A stretch of DNA of 64,000 nt from Neomelitea salexigens DSM 19753 (GCF_000422345.1 NZ_AULP01000001.1:186001-250000); one strand, 5' to 3'; shown: positions 26,863 to 36,496, counted from the stretch's first letter. Notes: generated by a model from the letters alone, not told the origin. Numbers and translations: made by a program.

Positions 26863-27747
26863 ATGCAAGCAAGGACTCTCAAGATCATCGCTGCACTGCT
26901 AATTATCAGCGCAGTTATCATGGGTATCATTGGTTATCGAATTAGCCAACAAGATGCCATTCGTGACCAACAGCGGCAGACTGTGGCAACGCAGGCCGAC
27001 TCCTATACGTATGCTCAAAAGCTAGTCATTGCAACTAGAGACATCGCCAAGGGGGAAACCCTGACCGAAGAGGAGCTGATGCAAGTTCCTTACGCAATCA
27101 AGGTCGAGGGCAGCTTTGCAACGGTCTCAGAGCTAGTTAACAAGCGAAGTAAACAAGACATTCTAAAAGGCTCGGTGATTCGTGACAGCGATTTCGAATC
27201 CGATAGCAAATTAGCTGAGCAAATTCAGCCAGGTCACCGCGCCGTTGCCGTTAAAGTTGATGAGGTTATCGGCACCGGAGGGTTCTTAAAGCCCGGGGAT
27301 TTTGTTGACGTCATCTTTAATAGCCGTGCAACAAAAGAGACCAACGACCGCAGTTTGTCGCGACGCGTATTACGCAATATTCGTCTGATCGCGTTTGGCG
27401 ACGAGGTCGAGGGCGAAAAGCCACAGCCGGTTACTAACGAAAGCAGTAAAAAAGCGAACAACAAGGATGGCGGAAAACGCAGTCGCTCCGCGGTGCTGGA
27501 AGTGCCGACAGACGAGGTAAACCGCCTTGTGTTAGCTGAGAACGCCGGGGGTCTTCGATTGGTGGCGATCGGTGAAGCTGACCGCCTAGCGCGCGAGGAG
27601 ATGATCGCATCCGGTGAAACGCCCAAAGAAAACGAAGACAAAGCGACCTTGATGCGAGAAGTGACGGGCTTTAAACCCGCCCCACCGCCAAAATCGATTT
27701 ATATGTATAGCGGCGATAAAGTCGAGACAATTCGAGTACGAAACTAA
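26863..27747 (+). CDS. rcpC: RcpC/CpaB Flp pilus assembly protein
   Basis: A 294-residue inner-membrane-anchored periplasmic protein. A single N-terminal helix (LKIIAALLIISAVIMGIIGYRIS) is followed by the SAF-type domain typical of CpaB: VIATRDIAKGETLTEEELMQVPYAIK, SVIRDSDF, then HRAVAVKVDEVIGTGGFLKPGDFVDVIF. CpaB proteins are thought to help the secretin and may bind peptidoglycan. The ATG at 26863 is favoured by AAGGG 9 bases upstream; an upstream ATG at 26842 lacks a ribosome site. A lysine-rich low-complexity stretch (SSKKANNKDGGKRSRS) interrupts the later part. The stop overlaps an in-frame ATG 36 bases before the rcpA start chosen below. Confidence 0.92.
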   Translation: MQARTLKIIAALLIISAVIMGIIGYRISQQDAIRDQQRQTVATQADSYTYAQKLVIATRDIAKGETLTEEELMQVPYAIKVEGSFATVSELVNKRSKQDILKGSVIRDSDFESDSKLAEQIQPGHRAVAVKVDEVIGTGGFLKPGDFVDVIFNSRATKETNDRSLSRRVLRNIRLIAFGDEVEGEKPQPVTNESSKKANNKDGGKRSRSAVLEVPTDEVNRLVLAENAGGLRLVAIGEADRLAREEMIASGETPKENEDKATLMREVTGFKPAPPPKSIYMYSGDKVETIRVRN

Positions 27748-27782
27748 TGCAGCAACCACTGGTTCGATATGGAGCATCTATC

Positions 27783-29093
27783 ATGAAACAGGGATTTTTA
27801 ATTGCTTTGCTGTTAGGGCTAGTCACCAGCCTGCATGCGGAGCCCTACAAGACCCTGCGACTGGAACTAGGTGAGCAGCAAATGCTGAGTACCAAATACA
27901 GCGTAAAGAGGAGCGCCATTGGGCGCCCGGACGTTGCGTCACTTAAAGTACTCAATTCAAGAGAATTTCTTCTGACTGCAAAACAACTTGGAGCAACCTC
28001 GCTGTTGCTTTGGCAGGGCGGCAGGCAGCCAACGGAGTTTCGCATAGAGGTCGTACCCAGTTTGTCACCCAGTACGCGCGACGGCATTGCGGTAGACAGC
28101 AGTGGCCCCTACATCAGCTTGCAGGGCGAGACTCGGTCCTTACAACAACATCAGCAACTACTCACATCAAGTGGCCCCAATGTTTTGGACAACACCGTCC
28201 TGCGCGGCTCCATGCAGGTGCAAACAGATATTCGCATTGTTGAATTCAGCCGATCTCAACTCAAGCAAATTGGGACCGCGCTGTCCTACGTCGGTGGCGA
28301 TACATCGATCGCAACCGGCGGATCTGGATTGCTTCCGCTATTAGAGGGCAATGGGCCACTCGGTGCATTGTTGGGCATTACACCAACAGGCGCGGATGCC
28401 TCCTCAATACTAGTGGGTCATGTAAAAGATGGTTTTAGTGCAGCTATTAACGCCCTTGCTCGAAACGGTTACGCCTACACACTGGCTCAACCAACGCTGG
28501 TAAGTATGTCCGGGCAAACAGCAACTTTTTTGGCGGGTGGGGAATTCCCCTACCCAGCGTCGAACCGCGATGGCCAAATTCAAATTGAATACAAAGAGTT
28601 TGGTGTGCGGCTGCACTTAACACCAACCGTACTTAGTGAAAATAGCATCATGCTAAAAGTTGCCCCGGAGGTCAGTGACCTGGACTTTACCAACGGCGTG
28701 CAAGCCAGCGGCGTTTCCGTTCCCTCTCTGCGTGTGAGGCGCACTGACACCTCGATCCAGCTCGCTCCCGGGGAGAGCTTCATTATCAGTGGTTTGGTAA
28801 GCAGAAACACCTTTACCAATGCCGACCGGCTGCCCGGCCTGGGAGATATTCCTATATTGGGCGCCCTATTCCGCTCTACACGGTTTTCACAGGAAGACAA
28901 GGAGCTGATCATGATTGTCACTCCCCACTTGGTAAACCCCATCGCCAAGGACGCGGAGCTGCCAGAACTGCCCGGAGAAACCTACAAGCACTACGTCCCC
29001 TCATTTACCGATATGCTGTTTCGCGACCTGGATAAGTCCAGCAAGCGAGCAGCGAAAAAGGCGCAGAAATCCGATGTCGGATTCGCCGATTAA
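27783..29093 (+). CDS. rcpA: RcpA/CpaC outer-membrane secretin
   Basis: A 436-residue secretin, the outer-membrane channel of the Tad pilus. A signal peptide (MKQGFLIALLLGLVTSLHA) is followed by the pilus/secretin N-terminal domain (LRLELGEQQMLSTKYSVKRSAIGRPDVASLKVL) and the secretin core: QPTLVSMSGQTATFLAGGEFPYP, FGVRLHLTPTVLS and VRRTDTSIQLAPGESFIISGLVSRNTFTNADRLPGLGDIPILGALFRS, with the closing ELIMIVTPHLV. I chose the ATG at 27783 with GGAG 8 bases upstream rather than 27747, which would put 12 polar residues ahead of the signal. No rcpB or tadZ follows; the ATPase gene begins 13 bases on. Confidence 0.94.
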   Translation: MKQGFLIALLLGLVTSLHAEPYKTLRLELGEQQMLSTKYSVKRSAIGRPDVASLKVLNSREFLLTAKQLGATSLLLWQGGRQPTEFRIEVVPSLSPSTRDGIAVDSSGPYISLQGETRSLQQHQQLLTSSGPNVLDNTVLRGSMQVQTDIRIVEFSRSQLKQIGTALSYVGGDTSIATGGSGLLPLLEGNGPLGALLGITPTGADASSILVGHVKDGFSAAINALARNGYAYTLAQPTLVSMSGQTATFLAGGEFPYPASNRDGQIQIEYKEFGVRLHLTPTVLSENSIMLKVAPEVSDLDFTNGVQASGVSVPSLRVRRTDTSIQLAPGESFIISGLVSRNTFTNADRLPGLGDIPILGALFRSTRFSQEDKELIMIVTPHLVNPIAKDAELPELPGETYKHYVPSFTDMLFRDLDKSSKRAAKKAQKSDVGFAD

Positions 29094-29105
29094 TAAGGGA
29101 GTCCA

Positions 29106-30365
29106 GTGATGAGGCTGATCGACCGGAGAACACCTGAAACTAAGCGGGAACAAGTCGACGATTATGAAACGCTCAAAGCCGCCCTTCACCGCTTTGTTAT
29201 AGACCGTATCGAAGATGACAATATCATCTACGACGATGACTCAAAAAAGTTAGAAGAAGCGATTGGTGCCTATATACGCCAGTACTGTCGTATTTACGAG
29301 GTAAATATCGGCCGCGAAAAATTCGATAATCTAGAGAAAGAACTGCTAGACGAAATTGTGGGTTTTGGCCCCCTACAAGTTCTTCTCGACGACCCCGATA
29401 TCAATGACATCTTGATCAATGGTCCGCGGCGCATCTTTGTCGAACGTCGCGGCGTACTAGAACAATCTTCGATGCGTTTTCTAGACGACCGTCATGTGCT
29501 TCGGGTTATTCGGCGCATGATATCGCCATTGGGGCGTCGCATTGATGAGTCCAGCCCCATCGTCGATGGCCGACTGGCAGATGGTAGCCGTATTAACGCC
29601 ATTGTTCCGCCGCTCGCGCTAGATGGCCCTTGTCTGTCCATCCGCAAATTTCGCAAGGACCCTCTGACCGCCGAAGAACTCCTGGCTGGTGGGTCGATAA
29701 CCAAAGACGCACTGGACTTTCTCAGTGAGTCGGTTGCTAAAAGGCGCAATATCTTAATTAGCGGGGCGACCGGTTCCGGTAAGACCACTTTGCTTAACAT
29801 TCTGAGCCAGTATATTCCGGCAACCGAGCGGATCGTAACCATTGAGGACGCTGCAGAACTCCAGTTGCGCAACAGTCACGTGGTGCGCTTGGAGACCCGA
29901 CCGGAAAACAATGAAGGTGTTGGCCAAGTCACACCGGGAGAGCTTGTCAAAAATGCCCTTCGCATGCGCCCAGACCGAATTATTGTCGGTGAAAGCCGCG
30001 GTGGAGAGGTCGTGGACATGTTGCAAGCCATGAATACCGGCCACAATGGCTCGATGACTACCGTGCATGCCAACTCAGCTAGCGACGCGATCACTAGACT
30101 GGAAATGATGGTTGGGATGTCGGGGTTCAAAGGCTCAAGCGAGTTAATTCTCAAAATGATTGGCAGCGCATTGGACATGATCGTTCATATCGGCCGCCAA
30201 TCAAATGGGCATCGCTGTGTAATGCAAATATGCAAACTCACGAATACGGCGAACGGACTGCAACTACGCGAGCTATTCGCACTGGATGCTGGCGGCAATC
30301 TCGCAAGAAACCCCAGTGAGCAAAATGTTCCCCTGCTCAACGACGTAATGCCGGGGTCGCCGTGA
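29106..30365 (+). CDS. tadA: TadA/CpaF pilus assembly ATPase
   Basis: A 419-residue secretion ATPase of the CpaF/VirB11 group that powers Flp pilus extension and probably retraction. Walker [10 protein letters not shown] is at residues 220-228, with EDAAELQL and the histidine-box [18 protein letters not shown] further on; an N-terminal domain with [25 protein letters not shown] is typical of the family. Start is either GTG at 29106 or ATG at 29109, with AAGGGA well placed. In most Tad loci tadZ lies just upstream, but here only 13 bases separate tadA from the secretin gene. The gene end overlaps tadB. Confidence 0.95.
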   Translation: MMRLIDRRTPETKREQVDDYETLKAALHRFVIDRIEDDNIIYDDDSKKLEEAIGAYIRQYCRIYEVNIGREKFDNLEKELLDEIVGFGPLQVLLDDPDINDILINGPRRIFVERRGVLEQSSMRFLDDRHVLRVIRRMISPLGRRIDESSPIVDGRLADGSRINAIVPPLALDGPCLSIRKFRKDPLTAEELLAGGSITKDALDFLSESVAKRRNILISGATGSGKTTLLNILSQYIPATERIVTIEDAAELQLRNSHVVRLETRPENNEGVGQVTPGELVKNALRMRPDRIIVGESRGGEVVDMLQAMNTGHNGSMTTVHANSASDAITRLEMMVGMSGFKGSSELILKMIGSALDMIVHIGRQSNGHRCVMQICKLTNTANGLQLRELFALDAGGNLARNPSEQNVPLLNDVMPGSP

Positions 30366-31222
30366 TGTTTTGGATAGCCCTGGTGGCACTAATGATTGGC
30401 CTGGCCTTTGTGCTCATGCTGTTGGTCAATGTCGAAGCACCGGCAGAGGTCGAAATCGCCGAGGTCGAACGCAAAGACCCCGTGCCAGAGTTCATTACTA
30501 ATTACCTAGCCGCCAATGGCGTAGAACTGCCAGCTGTCGTGATCTACAGCGTCATTGCCAGCCTCGCAGCAATGACGATTCTGTGCATTGCATTACTGCC
30601 GATTAGTATCGCTGCCATCAGCATTTTAACTGGCTATGCCGTCGCGTTTCTCAGCATAAAATTTGTCGGCAGCAAACGTCGGGCGAAGATGCTCGAGCAA
30701 CTGCCCTCTTTTATCAACCAAGTTACCCGTAGGCTTTCGGCGGGTATATCTGTAGAAAATGCCTTCGCAGACTCAGTTGAAACCCTGGAGCGTCCCTTGG
30801 GCACCGTCATGCGGCGAGTAGTCAGACGGGTACACCTGGGCTACGACCTTCACCAAGCTTTCAGTCGTGAAGCTGGCGTGACGAAGCTGCACGAATTCAA
30901 CGTAATTGCGACGGCCCTGCGCATCAACGAACAATACGGCGGGAGTATTCGCTCTATTCTGGACGATATCGTGGGTATTTTGCGAATGGATGAGGCTGGC
31001 AAGCGTGAACTAGCCGCAATGACAGGAGAAACACGTTTCACAGCGACAGTACTTGCTCTGCTGCCGCCAGGTATCGCCGTATACATGTTTAGCATCAACC
31101 CGGACATGATGCTGGAGGTGTGGTCCCAAAGCAGTGGTAAGTCCCTATTTATCATCTCCGCGGTAATGGAAATACTGGGCGTATTCGTACTGTGGCGCAT
31201 GGTTAACTCAATAGAGTCATAG
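30362..31222 (+). CDS. tadB: TadB inner-membrane platform protein
   Basis: A 286-residue type II secretion F-domain protein. Two N-terminal helices are followed by a cytoplasmic T2SSF domain (LEQLPSFINQVTRRLSAGISVENAFADSVETLERPLG, then ATALRINEQYGGSIRSILDDI) and two C-terminal helices. With TadC it forms the platform through which TadA acts. The GTGATG overlap with the tadA stop gives two possible starts (30362 or 30365). Length and layout are normal for TadB. Confidence 0.92.
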   Translation: MMFWIALVALMIGLAFVLMLLVNVEAPAEVEIAEVERKDPVPEFITNYLAANGVELPAVVIYSVIASLAAMTILCIALLPISIAAISILTGYAVAFLSIKFVGSKRRAKMLEQLPSFINQVTRRLSAGISVENAFADSVETLERPLGTVMRRVVRRVHLGYDLHQAFSREAGVTKLHEFNVIATALRINEQYGGSIRSILDDIVGILRMDEAGKRELAAMTGETRFTATVLALLPPGIAVYMFSINPDMMLEVWSQSSGKSLFIISAVMEILGVFVLWRMVNSIES

Positions 31223-31231
31223 GCAATAGAC

Positions 31232-32098
31232 ATGGAAGCGCAACATTATTTTTTCATTATCGGCGCATTAATATTATGCACCGCACCAGTAATCCTTCTG
31301 GCTACCGCACACATTAATAGTGATGCCAGCGAGAACACTAAAATAGAGTTTGGGCGCCATGACACCTGGCGAATGCTTCGCGAGGAAAACACCCATATTG
31401 CCTCGCTCTCTCAGCTGCTACGCCGCGCGGGACTATTTACCAGCGCACAGCAGATCAAAGCGATTTCATTGACCTTGATCGCTTGCATAGTTTTAGGCGT
31501 GATTGCCGCCGCCGTGAGTTTGTTTAAAGGGCTGGCTATCGGGCAAGTCTTGGCCATCACCGGAGCGACGGTGATTGGCAGTGTTGTACTGGCCTACCTC
31601 ATTCTAAAAAACCAAGCAGACGAGCGACAAAACGCCTTAGAAAAAGAAACCATGATGTTAATTCAGACCACGCGCATGCTATGGCGTGTCGGCCTGTCTT
31701 TACCCAAAACCCTAGGCATTATTTGCGAGCAACTGTCGGAATTATCGCCCAACTGCGCCAAGGAGCTTTCCCTGGCAGCAAATAAAATTGAGTCGGGGCA
31801 GAGTCAAGAAGAGGCCCTTTACGAGCTTATCAATAGCTGCAGTGCAGAGGGCTTCAAAGAGTACCTGATTGTAATCCGCCAACAGTCCATTACTGGCGGT
31901 AGTATCGATAAGTCCCTTGATGAACTCTACTTGCTCTTACAAAACCGTCGGCGGCTTAGCTTACAAGAACAGGTTAATAAGATATCGGGAAAAATGTCAT
32001 TGGTGATGATGCTGTTTTTATTTCCCGCTTTAGTATTACTTGCAGCGGGCCCTAGCTTTTTCTCCATGGTGCAAGCGCTTAACGAGCTGGGTGGATGA
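31232..32098 (+). CDS. tadC: TadC inner-membrane platform protein
   Basis: A 288-residue second T2SSF-domain protein. The N-terminal helix (YFFIIGALILCTAPVILLATA) is followed by two more membrane segments, the T2SSF region (LIQTTRMLWRVGLSLPKTLGIICEQLSELSPNCAKELSLAANKIESGQSQEEALYELI, then IRQQSITGGSIDKSLDEL) and a C-terminal helix (LVMMLFLFPALVLLAAGPSFF). It starts 9 bases after tadB and overlaps tadD by 4 bases. It is a divergent paralogue of TadB, as usual in these loci. Confidence 0.92.
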   Translation: MEAQHYFFIIGALILCTAPVILLATAHINSDASENTKIEFGRHDTWRMLREENTHIASLSQLLRRAGLFTSAQQIKAISLTLIACIVLGVIAAAVSLFKGLAIGQVLAITGATVIGSVVLAYLILKNQADERQNALEKETMMLIQTTRMLWRVGLSLPKTLGIICEQLSELSPNCAKELSLAANKIESGQSQEEALYELINSCSAEGFKEYLIVIRQQSITGGSIDKSLDELYLLLQNRRRLSLQEQVNKISGKMSLVMMLFLFPALVLLAAGPSFFSMVQALNELGG

Positions 32099-32805
32099 TG
32101 AGTACGTTAATAAACAACGGGTGTATTCGACGCTTTCTGCCGCTGATGCTGGCGTCACTGCTGTTATCGGCATGCGCCTCAGCGCCTTCACAAGTATCGC
32201 AACACCGTGGAGATTGTGGCGCCTCATTGAGCCAAACCCAGCGGGTAAAACTAGATCTTGTTGAGCAGTTATTGTCAGAAGGCAGTTACTTCTCTGCACA
32301 AGCGCACCTCGAGCAAGATGACAGTGATAGTCCTCGGGCCCTTTGGTTGACCGCCGAAGCACAACGTAAGACGGGGATGCTGAGTGAAGCCTACGACAAC
32401 TACAGAGACCTCAGCCTGACCTGCATGACCGCTGCCGGCCACGCTGGCATGGCGAAGATACTTGCCACCCGTGGCGATCTGGCAATTGCCCATCAGCACA
32501 TGTTGAAAGCCAGACACCTCGCCCCTACCAGCGCAGATGTTCGCAACGACTACGGCTTTATTCTTCTGGCAATGCGAGACTTCAAGGCAGCCCAACGAGA
32601 GTTTATGACCGCATTACAACTGAAAAATGGTCATCCGGTAGCTATGCGTAACATGATTATCAGCCTAATACTTGATGGTGACACCCGAACCGCACTGCGC
32701 CTCGCTCAGAACAACGATATTAATAGTGCAGAATTTAATCAGCTCCTTGAAAAAGCAAACCATTTCACCGAGCCCACTGTCGCCAAACGCGCCATTGTTA
32801 AATAG
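32095..32805 (+). CDS. tadD: TadD TPR lipoprotein
   Basis: A 236-residue lipoprotein: lipobox LSAC with Cys27, then tetratricopeptide repeats, for example AGHAGMAKILATRGDLAIAHQHMLKARHLAPTSADVRNDYGFILLAMRDFKAAQREFMTALQLKNGHPVAMRN. TadD proteins are pilotins that guide secretin assembly. Its ATGATG start overlaps the tadC stop, so the second ATG is also possible. The five C-terminal genes of the locus are tightly packed and likely one transcript. Confidence 0.9.
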   Translation: MMSTLINNGCIRRFLPLMLASLLLSACASAPSQVSQHRGDCGASLSQTQRVKLDLVEQLLSEGSYFSAQAHLEQDDSDSPRALWLTAEAQRKTGMLSEAYDNYRDLSLTCMTAAGHAGMAKILATRGDLAIAHQHMLKARHLAPTSADVRNDYGFILLAMRDFKAAQREFMTALQLKNGHPVAMRNMIISLILDGDTRTALRLAQNNDINSAEFNQLLEKANHFTEPTVAKRAIVK

Positions 32806-32816
32806 GGAATTAATGT

Positions 32817-33071
32817 ATGAAGAATCGACTATTGATACTTTCATCACTCGCCTTTAGCTGTGCGGTCACCGCGGGCGAGCCCAGCTATGACATTAGCCGC
32901 GACACCGCAACAACGCGAGCCTTAGCCGCTCAACGCTCTGGAGAAATAGCCTCGGATATTCCTCAGAAGCAGAACGGCGCTTCACGCGCGTTAAGCTATA
33001 AACGCTATACCGAAAGCTTTGACCGCCCGATTCCCGTGTCATTTATCGACACAGACTTTAAAACGGAATAG
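32817..33071 (+). CDS. Small exported DUF3613-like protein of the Tad locus
   Basis: An 84-residue protein with a signal peptide (MKNRLLILSSLAFSCAVTAG) and a conserved-looking end: ALAAQRSGEIASDIPQKQNGASRALSYKRYTESFDRPIPVSF. The pattern of a short helix, then RY-x2-SF-x2-PIP, matches what I know of DUF3613 proteins found beside tadD in Pseudomonas-type loci. It is probably periplasmic. Its function in pilus assembly is not known. It sits 11 bases after tadD and 2 bases before tadG. AGGGA lies upstream of the ATG. The family call needs a profile search. Confidence 0.7.
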   Translation: MKNRLLILSSLAFSCAVTAGEPSYDISRDTATTRALAAQRSGEIASDIPQKQNGASRALSYKRYTESFDRPIPVSFIDTDFKTE

Positions 33072-33073
33072 TA

Positions 33074-35167
33074 ATGAGTGCCGTCCGCCACTTCATTCGC
33101 CAGCCAGCGCCTTCGCAACAGCGAGGGGTAATGACGCTGACCTTAGCTGCGTTAATGTTGGCGATAACTGCTTTTCTTGCGCTCTCAGTCGATACTGGCA
33201 GGCTTTTTCTGGAGAAGCGCACCCTGCAAAGGCAAGCTGACCTAGCGGCCCTGGAAACGTCATTGACCTATTGCCGCGACCAATCGCTAGATGATGACGG
33301 CCTATTTGCGGCCGCCCAGGCGGCATTGGCTAGTGAGCGCAATAATTTTCGTGGCGATGCGGGTGGTATTGCGGTTGTGCTTGGTGAGATCACGAGCGCT
33401 GATGACGGCAACGGTGGTAGTGTCAAACAATTTACCGCAAGCGCCGATGGGAAGGCGGTACAGGTCACGCTGACGCGAACGATACGTGCATCTCTTTTCG
33501 GCAGTGTGGTACCCGGCGGCAACCAAACCATCACTATTGAAGCGCAAGGCGCTGCAGAAGCTTGCCAACCCGTCGCATCGCTACATTTGCGTAGCAATTT
33601 GCTCAACGTCGACTCAAGTCAATCTGCCCTGCTCAACGGCGTCTTAGGCGGCTTGTTAGGCACGACCCTCAACCTCAGTGTCGCGCAGTGGGACGGGCTA
33701 CTGGACACAAACCTCAATTTGCTGAGCTACCTTGATGCTCTGGCCGTTGATCTCGGCATCTCCGCAGGAGACTACGATAGCGTACTTAACGCCGACGTTA
33801 GCCTGGGAGATCTACTCGACGTCGGCGCAGATGTGCTGGAATTGGGGGGGAATACAGCGGCGGTTAGCGCATTTCGTGATCTTGTCTTAGCTATCCCTGG
33901 GGCCACTCCCCTGATATCGCTCGGTGAGCTGCTTGAGGTGCAAACCGGAGCACCCGACGCCGCGCTAGACATTGGCCTTCAGGCAATGCAACTTGTTCAA
34001 GGCACCATTCAACTGGCTAACAGCAAATCTGCGATCGCCGCCGACATACCCATAAACCTTCTCGGCTTAGCCGGCGCCACTGTAAAACTGCAAGTGACCG
34101 ACCCCCCAAGACTCATGGCCACCGGCAACCCAAAGCTAGCAACAGATGCCCCATACGGCGCAGATGCGATATTTGTCAGATCAGCCCAAGTACGCACATT
34201 TATATCGCTAGACCTGCCAATTGTCGGCACCACCCTTAATACGCTGCTAAGCCTCGTCAATGACAACCCTTTACTAAACGGGATCGCTGGCACAGTCAGC
34301 AGCTTGTTGTCACTGGATATACTCGGTGTACTACAGGGGCTGAGTTGCGTGGTTTACTGTGACATCCAGAGAGACCTTTTAGATATAGAAGTGCTAAGCT
34401 CGCCGAGACTGGATATCCTTCTTGAGGCAGGCAGCGGGGACGGTCGCGTAACCGATTACGATTGCGACGGCGAAGACAAAGCGCTGGATGCCCTCGCAAA
34501 TAGCTCCGCCGTAAGCGTACTTGCCGGCAGCCTGGGTAGCGATATGAATGATGCGGCTACTAACGCTTTTGATGAAGCCTCACCAAATGTGGAGCCCATT
34601 CCGATACTCGATATCGGTACCAAGCGGGTACGCTACCAGTGCACCCTATTGCTGATTTGCTGGACTGAATACTGGGACGGCAGCGCTTGGGATGGTGATC
34701 CCAGTGCCGCCGAGCGGGACGCCTTCACTGGAGGCGGGTTGGGCCTGAGTTTAGACTCCGATTTGCTCGCGGGCTCAGAAACTCTGAATTTCGCCAACAA
34801 CCCATCCGATGACTACCTACCCGAGTTCGGTGTAGATCCAATAGATGAGGCCTATCAAAGCGTCGACACCCAAAGCCTCGTAGATAACTTGGAGGGCGAT
34901 TTGCTGGGCTTAAATCTAGAGTTCTACGCCCCTACCAACAGCGGCGATGGTATTACCGGGAACACACTCGGTGGACTCCTCTTCCTTGTAGGCTCAGCGG
35001 CTAATGCACTGACTGACGCAGTTGAAGCTATTATCACATCTACGCTTTCCCCACTGCTGACAGCCATTATTAATCAGCTGTTGGATGCGCTCGGTGTCAG
35101 CTTGGCCGAGACCGAGGTAGGCGCGGCCATGACCTGCGAAAGTGATCGAGTGAAGCTAGTAATGTAA
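33074..35167 (+). CDS. tadG: TadG-like pilus assembly protein
   Basis: A 697-residue protein with an N-terminal hydrophobic stretch (QRGVMTLTLAALMLAITAFLALSVDTGRLFLEKRTLQRQADLAALETSL), the standard TadG opening where the acidic DTGR and the LQRQADLAALE helix follow the membrane segment. The remainder (about residues 170-690) is a large periplasmic region rich in Leu, Asp, Gly and Ser, with repeated helical pieces such as LLNGVLGGLLGTTLNLS, VSLGDLLDVGADVLEL and LLSLDILGVLQGL, as in DUF2134-bearing TadG relatives. Cysteines are few. It is the last pilus gene; pilU begins 105 bases downstream with its own leader region, so the Tad transcript may end in between. Confidence 0.88.
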   Translation: MSAVRHFIRQPAPSQQRGVMTLTLAALMLAITAFLALSVDTGRLFLEKRTLQRQADLAALETSLTYCRDQSLDDDGLFAAAQAALASERNNFRGDAGGIAVVLGEITSADDGNGGSVKQFTASADGKAVQVTLTRTIRASLFGSVVPGGNQTITIEAQGAAEACQPVASLHLRSNLLNVDSSQSALLNGVLGGLLGTTLNLSVAQWDGLLDTNLNLLSYLDALAVDLGISAGDYDSVLNADVSLGDLLDVGADVLELGGNTAAVSAFRDLVLAIPGATPLISLGELLEVQTGAPDAALDIGLQAMQLVQGTIQLANSKSAIAADIPINLLGLAGATVKLQVTDPPRLMATGNPKLATDAPYGADAIFVRSAQVRTFISLDLPIVGTTLNTLLSLVNDNPLLNGIAGTVSSLLSLDILGVLQGLSCVVYCDIQRDLLDIEVLSSPRLDILLEAGSGDGRVTDYDCDGEDKALDALANSSAVSVLAGSLGSDMNDAATNAFDEASPNVEPIPILDIGTKRVRYQCTLLLICWTEYWDGSAWDGDPSAAERDAFTGGGLGLSLDSDLLAGSETLNFANNPSDDYLPEFGVDPIDEAYQSVDTQSLVDNLEGDLLGLNLEFYAPTNSGDGITGNTLGGLLFLVGSAANALTDAVEAIITSTLSPLLTAIINQLLDALGVSLAETEVGAAMTCESDRVKLVM

Positions 35168-35272
35168 CGCGAGCCTTTTCGCTTTATTAATGCTGCCTTC
35201 TGCAAAAAAATATAGTCTGACAACGACTGCTGTTACACTGTAAAAAAACAAAATCTGCTGGCTATAACCACA

Positions 35273-36442
35273 ATGAACTTCAATGACTACCTAACCATTC
35301 TCGCAAAAAATGGTGGCTCCGACTTATTTCTCAGCACCGGCGCTCCGCCATGTGCAAAATTTCACGGGAAATTAAAGCCTCTAGATAAAGAACCGTTCAC
35401 ATCAGGTGCGATCAGGGATATTGCCTATGAAATAATGGATGACGAGCAACAGAAAGAGTTCGACCAAGAGCTCGAAATGAACCTTGCTTACGCCATTCCT
35501 AATGTTGGCCGCTTTCGCGTCAATATATTTAAACAACGCAACGAAATCTCGATAGTGGCTAGGAATATTGTCACGGATATTCCCAACGTCGACTCCCTGG
35601 GACTCCCCCCGGTTTTGAAAGACGTGATTATGACAAAACGGGGCCTGGTGTTATTCGTTGGGGCAACGGGTTCTGGCAAATCAACGTCTCTGGCAGCACT
35701 TATTGATCACCGGAATACCAACAGCAGCGGTCATATAATTACCATCGAAGATCCGATTGAGTTCATACACCGGCACAAGCGTAGCATTGTTAATCAACGC
35801 GAAATTGGTGTGGACACGCGCAGCTTCCACCAAGCCCTGAAAAACACCCTCCGGCAGGCACCTGATGTGATTTTAATAGGAGAAATTCGCGACCGCGAAA
35901 CGATGGAACATGCCATTGCCTTTGCCGAAACGGGGCACTTGTGTATTTCCACACTGCATGCCAATAACGCCAACCAGGCGCTCGACCGGATCATTAACTT
36001 TTTTCCCGAAGAGCGCCGGAATCAATTACTGCTCGACCTCTCTCTCAACTTAAAGTGCTTCGTCTCTCAGCGCCTAATCCCCACCCTAGACGGGAAGCGC
36101 TGCGCTGCTATCGAGATTTTATTGGGTACGCCAACCGTCGCCCAAGCTATTCACAAAGGCGACGTCGAGTCGATCAAAGAGATCATGGCGAAATCAGAGA
36201 ACCTGGGGATGCAAACCTTTGATGCCGCCTTGTTTAAGCTTTACGAGGAAGGAAGAATCTCTTTTGACGATGCGTTGAAGAACGCCGATTCGTCCAACAA
36301 CCTACGTCTTAGGATTAAACTAGAAAGTACGAGAGGTATTCCTGCCGATAAGGAAGAGCCTGATACGAATAGTAGTGACAGAAAATCTGATAACGCTTTC
36401 AGCCTGCAAATAGAGGAAGAGCCTCAAGAACCTGAGAGTTAG
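35273..36442 (+). CDS. pilU: PilU-type twitching motility/retraction ATPase
   Basis: A 389-residue hexameric ATPase that resembles Pseudomonas PilU closely along its whole length (NGGSDLFLSTGAPP, TKRGLVLFVGATGSGKSTSLAALIDHRNTNSSGHIITIEDPIEFIH, NTLRQAPDVILIGEIRDRETMEHAIAFAETGHLCISTLHANNANQALDRII). Walker A is residues 130-138. PilU helps PilT retract type IVa pili, but no pilT or type IVa pilin gene is in the window. Its acidic C-terminal tail (DTNSSDRKSDNAFSLQIEEEPQEPES) is longer than usual. It is on the strand of the Tad genes, 105 bases after tadG, and converges on recA. I see no clear ribosome site. Confidence 0.92.
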   Translation: MNFNDYLTILAKNGGSDLFLSTGAPPCAKFHGKLKPLDKEPFTSGAIRDIAYEIMDDEQQKEFDQELEMNLAYAIPNVGRFRVNIFKQRNEISIVARNIVTDIPNVDSLGLPPVLKDVIMTKRGLVLFVGATGSGKSTSLAALIDHRNTNSSGHIITIEDPIEFIHRHKRSIVNQREIGVDTRSFHQALKNTLRQAPDVILIGEIRDRETMEHAIAFAETGHLCISTLHANNANQALDRIINFFPEERRNQLLLDLSLNLKCFVSQRLIPTLDGKRCAAIEILLGTPTVAQAIHKGDVESIKEIMAKSENLGMQTFDAALFKLYEEGRISFDDALKNADSSNNLRLRIKLESTRGIPADKEEPDTNSSDRKSDNAFSLQIEEEPQEPES

Positions 36443-36453
36443 GTCAAAAGGAG

Positions 36454-36479
36454 TCAGGGGCAAGCATTAATGCCCCTGA
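36454..36479 (-). terminator. Hairpin between pilU and recA, likely recA terminator
   Basis: A 9-base-pair stem, TCAGGGGCA (36454-36462) with TGCCCCTGA (36471-36479), and an 8-base loop, lies between two convergent genes. On the minus strand it is followed by CTCCTTTTG, so it suits recA better than pilU. The T-run is short, so strength is uncertain. Confidence 0.55.
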
Positions 36480-36496
36480 GCCAGTTAGCTGCAAAG

